A DNA stretch of 64,000 bases from Roseicitreum antarcticum (GCF_014681765.1 NZ_CP061500.1:62001-126000); one strand, 5' to 3'. Numbered from the stretch's first letter, positions 1 through 9,849 are shown. Notes: generated by a model not told the origin, from the sequence alone. Translations and numbers: made by a program.

Positions 1-390
1 GGGCGCTACCGCTCGGACGTAGCCTTGGCGCAGTCGCGCGTCATGGTGGCTTGGGACCGGATCATCCTGCCCGATAACCAGACCATCGAGATCAGCGCTT
101 TCGGCGGTGACGAGCTCGGTCGTTCTGGCACGACGGGCTTTGTCGACACACGTTTTACGCAGCGTTTTGGCTCGGCCGCGCTGATTTCACTGATCGGGGC
201 ACTGCCGGCTGCTGCTGCGGGCCAGATCGAGGATGAGGCGGCGGCCGATATTGCCAGCGACGTGGGCTCAGATCTGCGCGACAGCACCCAAAGCGTCATG
301 CAGGACTATCTCGCGATCCGCCCGGTGATTTATGTCGACCAGGGCACAAGGATCACCGTCATGGTCGACCGCGACCTGGAGGTCTTCTGA
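1..390 (+). CDS. virB10: VirB10/TrbI-like T4SS protein, C-terminal part
   Basis: The reading frame is open from the first base of the window, so only the last 129 residues are seen. The visible part matches the VirB10/TrbI C-terminal beta-barrel that spans inner and outer membranes in type IV secretion cores: a segment AWDRIILPDNQTIEI, then a Gly-rich stretch (SAFGGDELGRSG), an Ala-rich helix region and the usual end ITVMVDRDLEVF. Its stop lies one base before the ATG of virB11, so the two are in one operon and probably translationally coupled. The gene order virB10-virB11 supports the call. The N-terminal membrane anchor and Pro-rich region lie outside the window. Confidence 0.9.
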   Translation, partial: GRYRSDVALAQSRVMVAWDRIILPDNQTIEISAFGGDELGRSGTTGFVDTRFTQRFGSAALISLIGALPAAAAGQIEDEAAADIASDVGSDLRDSTQSVMQDYLAIRPVIYVDQGTRITVMVDRDLEVF

Positions 391-391
391 C

Positions 392-1426
392 ATGGCCGCC
401 AGTTACCTCGAAGCCTCGCTGAACAGGCTCGGCGCCGCTGCCCAGCGTGAGGATGTGATAGAGATTTGCATCAACCCGGACGGTCAGGTCTGGGGCGAAT
501 TCCAGGGCGATCACTTCATGCGCGGGCTTGGGGCTCCGCTGAGCCAGACTGAAATCAAGGATCTGGGCAATCAGATCGCGTCGGCCGCCTCCACGACGCT
601 CAGCACCAAGAAGCCCATCGTCTCGGTCAGTATCCTCTATCGGGGCCGCCCGATCCGCGCGCAGGTGATTCAGCCGCCAGCCGTTGAGGGCGGATTTTCG
701 ATCTCGCTGCGCTTCTTCTCAACCCTGCCGCTCGAAGCCATCAAGCTTGGGTTCCTCTACGGGAAGGAGCGCAGTCTCGAAGGCCTGCGGCGGGACCGCA
801 ACCGGACCCTGCGCGACGTGGTTGGCTCTGGTGATATCGACGCTGCCTTGCGCTTTTGCGTCGAGAACAAGCTCAACATGATCGTCTCGGGCGGCACATC
901 CACCGGCAAGACCGTGGCCGCGCGCAAAATCCTCGCGCTGATCCCCCCCGAGGAGCGGATCATTACCATCGAGGAGGCGGCCGAGCTGCGCCCCGAACAG
1001 CCCAATTCCCTGACGTTGATCGCCGACCGGGATGCGGAGGCTCGCAGCGCTGACGTGCTTCTCGCCTCGACACTCCGCATGCGGCCCGACCGGATTGTGC
1101 TCGGCGAGGTGCGGGGCCGCGAGGCCATGACCTTCCTGGAGGCGATCAACACCGGCCATGGCGGCTCGCTGACCACGCTTCACGCCGAAACCCCACAGCT
1201 TGCGGTACGTCGCCTCGCCATCGCCGCCCTCAAGGCGCAAGTGCCGATGACTTATGCCGATATGGTCGATTATATCGAGGGCTCGATCGACGTCATCATC
1301 CAGGCCGGTCGCCATGACGGCGCGCGCGGCATCACAGAATTCTTCCTACCGGGCCAAAGCATGCATTCCAGCACGGTCGGGACAGGGGACAGCAACACCG
1401 AAAAGCCCTCTCTCGCTGCCGAATAA
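392..1426 (+). CDS. virB11: VirB11-like T4SS traffic ATPase
   Basis: A 344-residue protein of the VirB11/PulE secretion ATPase family, a cytoplasmic hexamer that powers substrate transfer and pilus assembly. The Walker A loop GGTSTGKT is at about residues 167-174. It is followed by an Asp/Glu box (IITIEEAAELRP), a Walker B-like region (RIVLGEVRGREA) and the His box GHGGSLTTLHAETP. The open frame runs upstream to 332, but the ATG at 392, one base after the virB10 stop, gives the usual start (MAASYLEASLNRL). Length and motifs are normal, so it should be functional. Confidence 0.95.
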   Translation: MAASYLEASLNRLGAAAQREDVIEICINPDGQVWGEFQGDHFMRGLGAPLSQTEIKDLGNQIASAASTTLSTKKPIVSVSILYRGRPIRAQVIQPPAVEGGFSISLRFFSTLPLEAIKLGFLYGKERSLEGLRRDRNRTLRDVVGSGDIDAALRFCVENKLNMIVSGGTSTGKTVAARKILALIPPEERIITIEEAAELRPEQPNSLTLIADRDAEARSADVLLASTLRMRPDRIVLGEVRGREAMTFLEAINTGHGGSLTTLHAETPQLAVRRLAIAALKAQVPMTYADMVDYIEGSIDVIIQAGRHDGARGITEFFLPGQSMHSSTVGTGDSNTEKPSLAAE

Positions 1427-1443
1427 TCAGAAAAGGACAATCC

Positions 1444-1863
1444 ATGCGTCAGACCACCCTCGCTCTTGCTCTCCTCACGCTGGCCGGGCCACTCGTGGCC
1501 CAGACCTCGCCACAGGTGACCAATGATCTCACCGTCGACATGGCACCCCAGCAGTACCGGATTTGCAACGACCGCCCCGCACGCCCGACATGGATGGATG
1601 AGATCCATCCGCGGCAGGCGTATCGGGCAACGTCAATGATGGAGCTCTATGAAATTCGCGCATGGGAAGAGATTACGGCTTCTGGTGACTGCTCATGCGA
1701 CACCCGATTTCCGGCATGGGACAGCGCCGACAACGAATACCGGCAGCAATACGAAGGTCTCGCTCAGGGCGAACACACAGCGCTACGCCTCGAATGGATC
1801 GCGAAACGCAAACAACTTCAGCCGATGGTCCGTGAAACCTGCGAAGCTCAGGGCAACTGGTAA
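1444..1863 (+). CDS. Small secreted protein of the virB operon
   Basis: A 139-residue protein with a clear Sec signal peptide (MRQTTLALALLTLAGPLVAQ, probable cleavage after AQ), so it is likely periplasmic. The mature part has four cysteines (RICND, GDCSCD, ETCEAQ), which could form two disulfides, and is rich in Trp, Glu and Arg. It has no lipobox. It lies 17 bases after virB11 and its stop overlaps the virB6 start by one base (TAATG), so it is part of the transfer operon. I do not recognise a family. By position it may be a T4SS accessory or entry-exclusion-type protein, but that is inference only. Confidence 0.75.
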   Translation: MRQTTLALALLTLAGPLVAQTSPQVTNDLTVDMAPQQYRICNDRPARPTWMDEIHPRQAYRATSMMELYEIRAWEEITASGDCSCDTRFPAWDSADNEYRQQYEGLAQGEHTALRLEWIAKRKQLQPMVRETCEAQGNW

Positions 1864-2888
1864 TGGGCGTTGTCAGCTGGATGGTTGGAACGGCTGACAG
1901 CTTTCTTGCTGACGCCGCGGAGTCCCAGTTTGGGGCGGTCGCGAGCAATACCGGCACAATCGTCCTGCTGATGGTCACGCTCTCCCTAATCGGGGTCTGC
2001 ATCAATATGGCGTTCCAGTTCCGCAGCATGGATGGCGCCACGTTCTTCTGGTATCTCGTCAAACTGACTTTGATAGGCCTCTTCGCGTTCAACTGGGCCA
2101 ACTTCAACGCTGTCGCGACCGCTGTCATCGGCGGGCTGGACTATATCGCCGGTGCGCTGATCTCGTCGGTTGGAGGTGGTGGGGCAGGGGCCACACATTT
2201 CGCAGGCGAATTTGACGTTCTGATCGAAAAGTTCAGCCAGTATCTGAACGCCATCGGCGCCAACCTGAACTGGATGACAGGGGCGATCCTCGGCGGGATC
2301 GGTCTTATCCTGCTCAGTCTTCTCGGCTTCATGACCGGCATCGTGCTGATCTTTGCCAAGATGATGCTGACCTTGATGCTCGGCCTCGCGCCGATAATGA
2401 TCGCGCTCTCACTCTTCGATGCAACCAAGGACTTTTTCCATCGCTGGGTCTCGACGACGATCAGCTATGCCTTCTACCCAATCGTCATCGCCGCCATGTT
2501 CTCGACCGTGGTCGGCATGTCGAATTCTCTCCTCGCACAACTCGGTGATCCCAACTCCGCGTCCAACATCGGGGCGCTGGTGCCGTTCTTCGTGATGATC
2601 TTCCTCGCGAAGGGGTTTGTTGCGGCGACGCCACTGATTGTGCGTGGGATCTCAGGGAACCTGATGGTGGCCGCAGCGCCTGCGGTGGTTGGTGGATCGG
2701 CCGGGGCAATGCGAGGGCTGTTCAATACCGCCGGCGTAAAGGGCAGATCTAGGATCGGCGCGCTGACCACTGGAGAGGCGATTGGGCGAGGTGTTGTTCA
2801 GAGTCCAGCGGCTGTTCGAGCGGTCGCTACGACCGCCAGTGCGCAGGTGGTCAGGATGGCGGAACGGGCGAAGCGGTTGGGAAGGTAG
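1863..2888 (+). CDS. virB6: VirB6/TrbL-like T4SS inner-membrane protein
   Basis: A 341-residue polytopic protein with about six hydrophobic segments (around residues 31-50, 62-78, 140-183 as a long double segment, 202-218 and 239-260) and a Gly-rich loop near residue 100, as in VirB6/TrbL proteins that form part of the inner-membrane DNA path. The ATG overlaps the stop of the upstream gene, so translation is coupled. The last 75 residues are Ala/Gly/Arg rich and look cytoplasmic. It is the last gene of the visible virB operon; after it the strand bias changes. Confidence 0.9.
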   Translation: MGVVSWMVGTADSFLADAAESQFGAVASNTGTIVLLMVTLSLIGVCINMAFQFRSMDGATFFWYLVKLTLIGLFAFNWANFNAVATAVIGGLDYIAGALISSVGGGGAGATHFAGEFDVLIEKFSQYLNAIGANLNWMTGAILGGIGLILLSLLGFMTGIVLIFAKMMLTLMLGLAPIMIALSLFDATKDFFHRWVSTTISYAFYPIVIAAMFSTVVGMSNSLLAQLGDPNSASNIGALVPFFVMIFLAKGFVAATPLIVRGISGNLMVAAAPAVVGGSAGAMRGLFNTAGVKGRSRIGALTTGEAIGRGVVQSPAAVRAVATTASAQVVRMAERAKRLGR

Positions 2889-3032
2889 AAATTGATGAAC
2901 TGCCGTTCACAAGATCTTCCACCAAGGATCACAATGTAGGTGGAAACTCGCCATTCGCTGCAGGCGCAACATTCGCTATGACGCCGCAGCAGCTTCCGGG
3001 TTCATCAGCGGAAACCTGCCCTTTGATAACCG
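2889..3032. other. Short spacer after virB6
   Basis: This spacer separates the virB operon from the oppositely oriented DUF5765 gene. I see no convincing gene or strong terminator in it. Confidence 0.4.
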
Positions 3033-3746
3033 TTATGCGGGTTGATGCGCGCCCATTACCTGAACCCGAATAAACGGGCTCAGCGAAATCACGATGATAC
3101 CGATCGAGAACAGACACCAGATCGCGGGTTGTTCATTGAGATTTGTTGTCAGCATGAAGGCCATGAATGGCCCCATCAAAAGGTGAAAAAGCGCAAAGCG
3201 CCACGCACCATACCAAAGTGGCAGGGCAAAGACGGCAAGGAAATAGGCCGGGAAATAGACATTGATAGGCAGGTATGAGCCGCCCCATTCCATCAAGCCG
3301 TTCAGTGGCAAGATCCAGCCAATGTGCCAGTCGCCCGAGATCAGGCATGTTTGCAGGGCGCACATTGGCGAGCCGGGTGTGCAGGGTCCAAAAGCCTCCA
3401 GCGGAACCAGTTTCAGCAGCATAAACCCGGTGGCGATTGCAGCAAGGCCATACACACTGCGCCTTTGCCAGTCGGGAACCGCGGCTGGCGCGATAGCCAT
3501 AGCAAAGGCGTTGATAAACAAGGGCTGGATCGCAATGTGCAGATAGGAGAGCGTCGTGATCGATATGTTGGCAGGGTTGGAACATTCATCCACGACCGCG
3601 TATCCGGCGGCCTGCAACCCCTCCATCAGGGTAAAAAAGGCAAGTGTGATCCAGATCGCCTTCGGCTCACCTCGTATCGCAGTCACTGCAACCGCTACGC
3701 CGCCAACTGCCACCATTGCTACCGAAACCGATGCACTCCAACACAT
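3033..3746 (-). CDS. DUF5765 family membrane protein
   Basis: A 237-residue protein beginning MCWSASVSVAMV, the typical start of the DUF5765 family, with about seven hydrophobic segments and Cys-containing loops (DECSNP; FGPCTPGSPMCALQTC). The open frame extends upstream but the ATG at 3746 gives the family start. The gene begins 19 bases after the stop of the crp/fnr 3' part, so the two formed one operon. The IS66 insertion now separates it from the original crp promoter, so expression is probably lost or depends on the IS. Function of the family is unknown to me. Confidence 0.75.
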   Translation of the reverse strand: MCWSASVSVAMVAVGGVAVAVTAIRGEPKAIWITLAFFTLMEGLQAAGYAVVDECSNPANISITTLSYLHIAIQPLFINAFAMAIAPAAVPDWQRRSVYGLAAIATGFMLLKLVPLEAFGPCTPGSPMCALQTCLISGDWHIGWILPLNGLMEWGGSYLPINVYFPAYFLAVFALPLWYGAWRFALFHLLMGPFMAFMLTTNLNEQPAIWCLFSIGIIVISLSPFIRVQVMGAHQPA

Positions 3747-3765
3747 GATCAATACCCCCCGGCTG

Positions 3766-4081
3766 TCACGCCTGCAGGCGCCGCGGAGCAGGTTTTGAAG
3801 GCACTGCAAGTGGGTGGCTAACTGATGCCAGTAACGGTCCGATCTGATCCAGATAAGTCGGCTCGAAATCAGCGAATCCGACCAGGCTGTCATAATCATC
3901 AAACGTGACGAAGCCATCACGAAACGTCACCATTCCAGATTCGCGCAGCGTGCGCAGAACCCGATTGACGTGGACAGCACTTAGCCCCAGCGCATCTGCC
4001 ATAAGGTACTGACTGAGAGGGCAAGCATAACCCGCTTTGCTCCCCATGCCGACGAGGGAAAGTCGAGCACCAAGTTCCAGT
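3766..4081 (-). pseudogene. Crp/Fnr regulator, 3' part (split by IS66)
   Basis: This segment encodes the C-terminal winged helix-turn-helix of a Crp/Fnr family regulator: LSQYLMADALGLSAVHVNRV is the recognition region. The N-terminal cAMP-binding-like domain is 7.2 kb away at 11319-11826. The break is an IS66-family insertion with an 8-bp target duplication (GTTCCAGT at 4074-4081 and 11319-11326). Removing the element plus one duplication rejoins the frame exactly, giving ...AHFLLELGARLSLVG..., the normal linker of this family, and a protein of about 271 residues. The open frame running on to 4131 is read-through into the IS end. Confidence 0.9.
4074..4081. repeat. Target-site duplication, left copy (GTTCCAGT)
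   Basis: These eight bases recur exactly at 11319-11326, just outside the two ends of the IS66 element. An 8-bp duplication is the IS66-family norm. Confidence 0.95.
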
Positions 4082-4101
4082 GTATGCGTCCGGTCTGACT
4101 G
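4082..4101 (+). repeat. IS66 terminal inverted repeat, left
   Basis: GTATGCGTCCGGTCTGACTG pairs perfectly with the complement of 11299-11318. The start resembles the GTAAGCG motif common at IS66 ends. Confidence 0.93.
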
Positions 4102-4109
4102 GTGTTGAC

Positions 4110-5636
4110 TTATTCCGCCGCCCATTTCCACGGCATGAGATCCTCAAGGCGGTTCATTTTGTGATCTGCGATGCGGGCGAGCACCCAGCGAAGCCAAGCC
4201 TCTGGATCGACATTGTTCATCCGGGCGGTTTCAATGAGCGTGTAGGCGATAGCGGCGGCGTCACCGCCCCCCTTCGACCCCATGAAGAGGTAGTTTTTCC
4301 TGCCAAGAGTCACTGGCCTGATTGAGCGCTCGCAGATATTGTTGTCCAATTCCAACTGCCCGTTATCGAGATATGCTCGAGCCTTCGGCATACGCCCCAG
4401 CGCATAGCGGATAGCCTCTGCCAGTATCGATTTGCCGGAAATCTTGGGCAACTGAAGCTGAAGCCATGCTTCAAGTTCCTCGAAGACCGGTTTTGCCTCT
4501 TCCTGCCGCACGGCAACGCGTTCCTCGACAGGCTTGTAGCGCGCCTCTTTTTCCACGGCATAGAGGGCAGCAATCCGTTTGATCGCTTCTTCGGCGATGG
4601 CAGATCCCTCACGATCATAGACCTCGACAAATTTGCGGCGGACATGAACCATGCAGGCCTGCTCGCTGGCCTTTCCATCGCCGAACAGACCGTTGAACCC
4701 TGTAAAGCCATCGGCATGCACGACCCCTTGATACCCAGCGAGATGTGTTGATGGGTGCTCGCCTTTGCGATCCACGCTGAACTGATACCACGCACAGGGC
4801 GGCGCCTGCCCATGCCAGGGGCGTTCATCACGCACGTAGCTCCAGAGCCGTGCGGTTTGGGCCTTTCCAGTCTTGCCCTTGATCTGCATCTTGACGGGGG
4901 TGTCATCAGCAAACAGCGCCGGTCCGGCCCGCACCAGCTTGCCGATATGGTCGGCCAGGGGCTCGAGCAGGGCCGTGGATCGCCCGACCCAATCGGTCAG
5001 CGTGGAGCGATGCAGATCAACCTTGTCCCGGGAATAGATCACGGACTGGCGATAAAGCGGCAGGTGATCGCAATATTTACCGACCAACACATGTGCCAGA
5101 AGACCCGGCCCCGGGCGGCCGCGCGTAATCGGGCGCGAGGGCAGCTCGGCCTGGGCGAAAGCCTCGCAGCAGGTGCAGGCCATGCGCGGCCGCACAATCC
5201 GCTTCACGATGAAATGGCCGGGGACATATTCCAGTTCTTCGGTAACATCCTCGCCGAGCTGCTTGAGCGCGCCCCCGCAATCGCCACAGGCATCGCCGGG
5301 CGAGAGTATCTCTTCCTGGCGCTCAAGGTGGTCAGGCAGTGGGGCGCGATTATGGGTGCGCTTGGCGGGCGCGGGCTGGTCCGTGTTGTCTGCGGGCGCT
5401 GCCTTTTGCGCCTTGGCGGCCGCTTCGATCTCGGCGTCTTCCTGCAGGTTGAAAGCCAGTTGATCCATGCTCTCGGACTTGGCCCCGAAACGGGCCTTGC
5501 GATGTGCCGCCAGTTCCTTCTTCAGCTTCTCGATCTGGTAGGCCTGAGACTTGATCTCGGCTGCCATCAGCTCGCTGATAGCCCGCAGTTCGGTGGGGTC
5601 TTCGGGCAGGGATTTGAAGGTATCGCGCATGCGCAA
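4110..5636 (-). CDS. tnpC: IS66 transposase TnpC
   Basis: A 508-residue DDE transposase of the IS66 family. In order it has an N-terminal leucine-zipper-like helix (about residues 15-50), a zinc-finger region with CGDCGG (about residue 117), and the catalytic domain. Acidic catalytic candidates are in [20 protein letters not shown] and [20 protein letters not shown], followed by the usual C-terminal IS66_C segment. The frame is intact, so this IS may supply transposase, but tnpB in the same element is interrupted. The stop is 28 bases from the left terminal repeat. Confidence 0.95.
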   Translation of the reverse strand: MRMRDTFKSLPEDPTELRAISELMAAEIKSQAYQIEKLKKELAAHRKARFGAKSESMDQLAFNLQEDAEIEAAAKAQKAAPADNTDQPAPAKRTHNRAPLPDHLERQEEILSPGDACGDCGGALKQLGEDVTEELEYVPGHFIVKRIVRPRMACTCCEAFAQAELPSRPITRGRPGPGLLAHVLVGKYCDHLPLYRQSVIYSRDKVDLHRSTLTDWVGRSTALLEPLADHIGKLVRAGPALFADDTPVKMQIKGKTGKAQTARLWSYVRDERPWHGQAPPCAWYQFSVDRKGEHPSTHLAGYQGVVHADGFTGFNGLFGDGKASEQACMVHVRRKFVEVYDREGSAIAEEAIKRIAALYAVEKEARYKPVEERVAVRQEEAKPVFEELEAWLQLQLPKISGKSILAEAIRYALGRMPKARAYLDNGQLELDNNICERSIRPVTLGRKNYLFMGSKGGGDAAAIAYTLIETARMNNVDPEAWLRWVLARIADHKMNRLEDLMPWKWAAE

Positions 5637-5700
5637 TTTATATCTGATCAGCCAGCCGAACGGAACGCCAAAAGAGGCTTAAACCCTATATTATTATGAC

Positions 5701-5986
5701 TTATCCAGCCTGTAGCGGCCGCCAGGTTCTTTGTGGCATGCGCCAGTCGATCCCCTCCAGAAGCATCGCCAGCTGAGCGGCTGTCACGCAAATTTTGCCG
5801 TCCTTGGCGGCGGGCCAGACAAACCGTCCCTTCTCAAGACGCTTCATAAAAAGACAGGTGCCCTGCGTATCCCACCAAATGATTTTTAACAGATCGCCCC
5901 GGCGGCCACGGAACACAAACAGATGTCCCGAATACGGATCCTCGGCCAGCAGTCGCTCGGTTTGCGCCGCCAGCGTGTTGAACCCG
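5701..5986 (-). pseudogene. tnpB: IS66 TnpB, 3' part
   Basis: This part encodes GFNTLAAQTERLLAEDP through the family signature [17 protein letters not shown] to the end LQAG. The first 21 codons are at 9388-9449, on the other side of the RIT insertion. Joining 9388 to 5986 restores ATG CGG CGC GGG TTC (MRRGF) in frame, giving a 115-residue protein of normal length. Confidence 0.9.
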
Positions 5987-6018
5987 CGCCGCTTATGTGC
6001 TGCAGCACATAAGCGGCG
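5987..6018. repeat. 32-bp perfect palindrome beside RIT copy 1
   Basis: The sequence is CGCCGC, then TTATGTGCTGCAGCACATAA, then GCGGCG, and is its own reverse complement over all 32 bases. It lies between the RIT end and the tnpB 3' part. The same palindrome is at 63206-63237 in the second IS66 element. The inner 20-mer begins TTATG and ends CATAA, like the RIT ends, and the 6-bp CGCCGC resembles a spacer between two element ends. Confidence 0.95.
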
Positions 6019-6088
6019 TTATGCGGCGGCCATGATTATGTGGAGTCCTCAGCGACGAAGCAAAGATCGCTGAGGAATCGGAAAATTG

Positions 6089-7095
6089 TCACTCAGCATA
6101 ATTTGAGCGGCGTGCCTCCTTCAACATGGCAATGAGCTTGTCCGGCGGCGAGAACGTACCCGGCTGCAGGGTCGGGGAGCTTGCGGCCGCCAAGGCTTCG
6201 AGCTTGTCGTTCGGATCAGCGCGCAAGTAGACCTCGGTGCTTTGGAGATTGGCGTGGCCTAGCCACAGCGCCACCTTTCGAATATCGCGCGTGGCGCGCA
6301 GCATGTGTTGGGCACAGCTGTGCCTCAACACATGAGGTGTCACGCGCTTTGCCGCAATTGATGGAAAAGATTGGGCGGCGGTGATCACGTGTTTGGCCAG
6401 GATATATTCGAACCCGGATCTGGTCATCGCGAAGCCCGCAGCGTTGAGAAATAGCGCTCCATCTTGTCGCTGTTGGCGGACGGCAAGCCAGGCTTTGAGC
6501 GCAATGACGCCTCCTTCCACAGTGGCAGCACGCGCTCTCGCCGCCCCTTGCCGATGACGTGATAGTGGCCGGACTTCGGAGTTCGAGTTGATCGAGCTGC
6601 AGTCCGACCAACTCGGAAACCGCAGGCCCGCCGAGAAGGCGAGGTGGAGCATTGCGCGGTCTCGGGCACCGTAAATGGTCTTGGGATCGGGCGCGTCGAT
6701 GAGCGCCTGAATCTCAGCCCTTGTCAGCGAAGCGACTAGCGTCTGGTCGGTCTTCTTTATTGGGATGGCCCGGACGCGAAGCGACTGATCAAGGCAAGCC
6801 GGCACACGATACTCCAAGAATCGGAAGAACGATTTGATGGCCGCTAATCGAGCATTACGGGATCGAGCCGAGTTGCCGCGATCCCGTTCGATATGCTCGA
6901 GGAAGGATAGGATCATTGGCACCCCGATATCTTCTACTTCCAATTGCGATGGGGCCTTTTGGAGCTGCCGCGCAGCAAAGGTGACGAGCAATTGAAAGCT
7001 ATAGGCGTAAGCGTCACAGGTGTGCGGCTGGCGCGCTGATCGCGAGGCAGGTGTTCTCGAAGAAACCGGGAAAGAGCGGGTGCGAGCGCGGTCAT
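6089..7095 (-). CDS. Tyrosine recombinase, third RIT gene (frameshifted)
   Basis: A phage-integrase-family protein with N-terminal SAM-like segment (SFQLLVTFAARQLQK) and catalytic motifs AGLR, HVLRHSCAQHML and WLGHANLQSTEVYLRAD, the last holding the probable Tyr. The ATG at 7095 overlaps the stop of the middle gene (ATGA). Two small indels are evident. After the first codons the frame must shift to read SPHTCDAYAYSFQLL. Near 6540-6630 the conserved VSELVGLQLDQL segment is out of frame and then restored. Whether these are real mutations or consensus errors is open. It acts on the RIT ends or a target site by strand exchange. Confidence 0.75.
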
Positions 7096-8022
7096 GCTGC
7101 ACCTGTCCGGTCGAAGGTCTCGGCAATATCTGCGATCTGCGCCATCAAGCTTGGTATGGCCTGAAGATACCAGTAAGTGTCGTGAACATGCGCATGGCCG
7201 AGATACGTGCTGAGAGCGAGGATGTGGCGGGATACGGCGTCGTTGTCGCATGGGCATTGTTCCAGCGATCTCACGGCGAAGCTGTGCCTCATGTCGTGGA
7301 TACGCGGTCCCGGCTGTCCCGGAGCACCCCTCAATCCGATCTTGCGCGAAATTTTCCGGAAGATCGCACTGACCGTGTCGTAGCGCGGCGGAGTACCTTC
7401 GTTGGATAAGAACAGCGCGGTAGTCTCCCCGATGATCGACAAACGAGCGGAGAGATAGCGATCGATTGCCGCACGGGTCGTGCTGTGAATCGGAACAAGC
7501 CTGCTCTTCTTGAACTTGGTGCTGGCGATGACCAGTCCGTCGTCGGTGACATCGCCAAGTCGTAAAGCCAGCGCTTCGGATATCCGCATTCCGGTCGCGG
7601 CGAGCAACCCAAACAATGTGTAATAAGTAAGCGGTCGAAGCGTACCGATCGGACCAAGCGAAGCCGCCGCGACCATGAGACCTCAATCTCCTCGGCCGAA
7701 TAGATATATGGCTGCTTCCGCCGAAATAACCCTCGACCAACGCGTCAGCCGCCGGCACTTCATGCCCGGGATCTTCGGCGTGCATCGCGATCGCGAACCG
7801 GCGTACCGTAAGCAGCCGGTTGCGTCGTTGTTCGGGAGAAGGTGCCTGGATTGCCCATGCGATGACTCGATCGCTTTTGACCATGCCGTCGCCGTGATGC
7901 TCAGCGTAGGTCACGAACATGCGCAGCAAGATCCGCTGCGTTCGGAATTTGAAACCCATCGCCTCGTGAAGCGCGACGTAGCGCGAAAGATCGTCGGTCA
8001 GCATGACACTTCTCCCGGCCAC
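7092..8022 (-). CDS. Tyrosine recombinase, middle RIT gene (frameshifted)
   Basis: The start MAGRSVMLTDDLSRYVALHE is at 8022 and overlaps the end of the first gene by 25 bases. Catalytic motifs are TGMRISEALALRLGDV, IHDMRHSFAVRSL and a final LGHAHVHDTYWYL. The N-terminal and catalytic parts are in different frames here. Compared with copy 2, this copy lacks one G of a GGG run near 7738 and one near 7681, so the region reading FRRKQPYIYSAEEIEG is out of frame. Copy 2 is intact exactly there, so the ancestral gene was probably whole. Confidence 0.75.
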
Positions 8023-9240
8023 GGTTGTGCGATCCGCTCCAGCATGATGACATCGACTTTGGCGTATAGGACCGTGGTCTCCACGGACTTGTGTCGCAAA
8101 ACCGCGCCAATCGACTGCAAAGTGGCACCGCTTCGGAGCAGGTGTGTAGCTGCCGAATGGCGTAGCAAGTTCGCTCCGCGTGATGGCGGATCCTCAATGC
8201 CAGAGCGCGTCAAAGCATGAGAAACGATCTGAGAAATAGACGGAGAACCATGAAACGGCCGAAATGGCGCGGTTACTGTCAGGAACATGCGGTCGTCGTC
8301 AACAGCTGGCCGAGCGTCATTCAGATAGCCGAGCACGGCATCGCCCGCATCCTGCGGTAGAGGCAAAAGAGTCTCGGATCGTCCCTTGCCCTTGACACGC
8401 AGGGTTCCCGAACGCCAATCAATGTGCTGAAGTCGCATCTCCGAAATGTCGCCCGCCCGCAATCCGAGACGGGCAAGGAGGAGTAGAATCGCGCGATCTC
8501 GAATACCCCGCCTGGTTTGAAGATCGCAGGACGCCACGACACGTTCGACCTGATCGGGTGACAGATAGCGCGGCAATGATGATAGTCGCCATTGCGGAAT
8601 GCGTGGCACGGCGTGTTCAAGACCAGGGCGACAGCGATCGGACGCTGCCAGAAAGCGCAAATATCCGCGCAGTGCGGTCATCATTGTCTTGGTGTAAACT
8701 ACGGAGCAGTGTTGGGCTTCGTTGAGAATAGCCATTCGGATGCCAGCTGGGCCATAAGCGTGCGGATCCGATCCCAGTGACGGGAGAAGCCGCATGACCA
8801 TTCTCCCGTGTCGTACGGCTGTCTGTTCGCGAATGCCTCGATGTCGCAGGAGCCATTCCTGGAAATCGCCAACCAGAGGGTCAACGGAGTTTGCGACGGC
8901 CTCAGCCAGAGGAGCGATGATGCCACGTCTGGCAAAACGAGATAAAACGATGAACACGGTTAAGATAGCCAGTCGAGCAGGGCACGGCTCGCCGTGTGCC
9001 CCCGCAACGACAACGATGCTTGGCGAACCGGCCAAGAATGTCGTGGTCGATGAAACCGAGTTCGACCTTCTCAATTGCAAGCCACGCGGCAAAATGGCGA
9101 GCGCAATCGGTGTAGCCTTGGATGGTCAGCGGTGAGTACCTCAGCAAAGTGAGTTCTTCAGCAAACTGGTTGACCCACGGCGTCAGTTCGCCCGCGTCCA
9201 TGGTCCTTGGTGCCGGGGCCTGTCTTTTGATGACGTTCAT
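7998..9240 (-). CDS. Tyrosine recombinase, first RIT gene (frameshifted)
   Basis: The start is chosen at ATG 9240 (MNVIKRQAPAPRTMD), preceded by the purine-rich GGGAGAG. Domains in order are an N-terminal DNA-binding segment (WVNQFAEELTLLRYSPLTIQG) and a catalytic domain with LGLRAGDISEM, LLRHSAATHLL and LRHKSVETTVLYAK. The frame changes near 8931 because two bases present in copy 2 (GGCAAGAAACG) are missing here (GGCAAAACG). It shares the operon with the other two recombinases. Confidence 0.75.
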
Positions 9241-9387
9241 ATCTACTCTCCCATGTGCCAGAATGGCGCTTGGGAAGTTTAGATTATGCCGCGCTGTCGC
9301 CCTGCAGAGATATTTTATTATCCTGCAATTAATGCCTAAAATTGCCCTCGTCGCGAAGGACTCCGCATAATCGTGGCCGCTGCATAA

Positions 9388-9449
9388 CGCCGCATATCTG
9401 TCACGCCCGCCGCCAACCAAACCCGCGTGTTGCTCGGCACTGGGATCAT
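9388..9449 (-). pseudogene. tnpB: IS66 TnpB, 5' part
   Basis: The first 21 codons of TnpB ([20 protein letters not shown] plus R) up to the RIT insertion. The ATG overlaps the tnpA stop as ATGA, the usual coupling of IS66 tnpA and tnpB. The gene continues at 5986. Confidence 0.9.
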
Positions 9450-9838
9450 GCCATCAACCCCTGCACAAGGCGCAGAACCGACGACAGCCCCGTCGGACCT
9501 TCCACGAGAATGCGCCGGCCATCCGACAGGGTAATGTCTACGCGCTGTGCTGAAGCCGCAGAGCCGAGATTGTCCGCTGCGCTGCATTCTTGCCCAGAGG
9601 TGGCACTCTCCATCGGCGAACCGTCAATCTCAACGGGAAGGAAAACCCCTTCAAGAGCCGCGCCCTCTATCGGTGCAAACCGAGCATCCTTCAGCCATTT
9701 GAAAATCAGGTTCGCATTCATCGAATAGCGCCGCGCAACCTGCGCAACTGAAACGCTCGGATTCAATGTTTGCTCGCAAATTGAACGCTTCTCGTCGTCA
9801 GACCAAAGCCGCTTCTTCTGACCCTTCTTCCCCGCCAT
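9446..9838 (-). CDS. tnpA: IS66 TnpA
   Basis: A 130-residue protein starting at ATG 9838 ([17 protein letters not shown]) with a transposase_8/HTH region ([20 protein letters not shown], then [11 protein letters not shown]). The upstream GTG at 9859 is less likely. The frame is intact and overlaps tnpB by four bases. It is a clear paralogue of, but not identical to, the tnpA at 59412, which shows that the two IS66 hosts are different elements. Confidence 0.9.
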   Translation of the reverse strand: MAGKKGQKKRLWSDDEKRSICEQTLNPSVSVAQVARRYSMNANLIFKWLKDARFAPIEGAALEGVFLPVEIDGSPMESATSGQECSAADNLGSAASAQRVDITLSDGRRILVEGPTGLSSVLRLVQGLMA

Positions 9839-9849
9839 CACCAACCTCA

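Larger units (their letters stand above)
6019..9387 (-). mobile_element. RIT-type element, copy 1 (three tyrosine recombinases)
   Basis: A 3369-bp element inserted in tnpB, carrying three adjacent overlapping tyrosine recombinase genes, which is the defining layout of Recombinase-In-Trio elements. The ends are about 42-bp imperfect inverted repeats (5 mismatches by eye): TTATGCGGCGGCCATGATTA at 6019 against TTATGCAGCGGCCACGATTA read inward from 9387. A second copy is at 59863-63205 in another IS66 element. The reading frames of both copies are broken by small indels at mostly different places. Confidence 0.85.

Noticed and set aside
4755-5699. 314-codon open frame on the plus strand
   Set aside because: Antisense of IS66 tnpC; the minus-strand protein has clear family motifs throughout.
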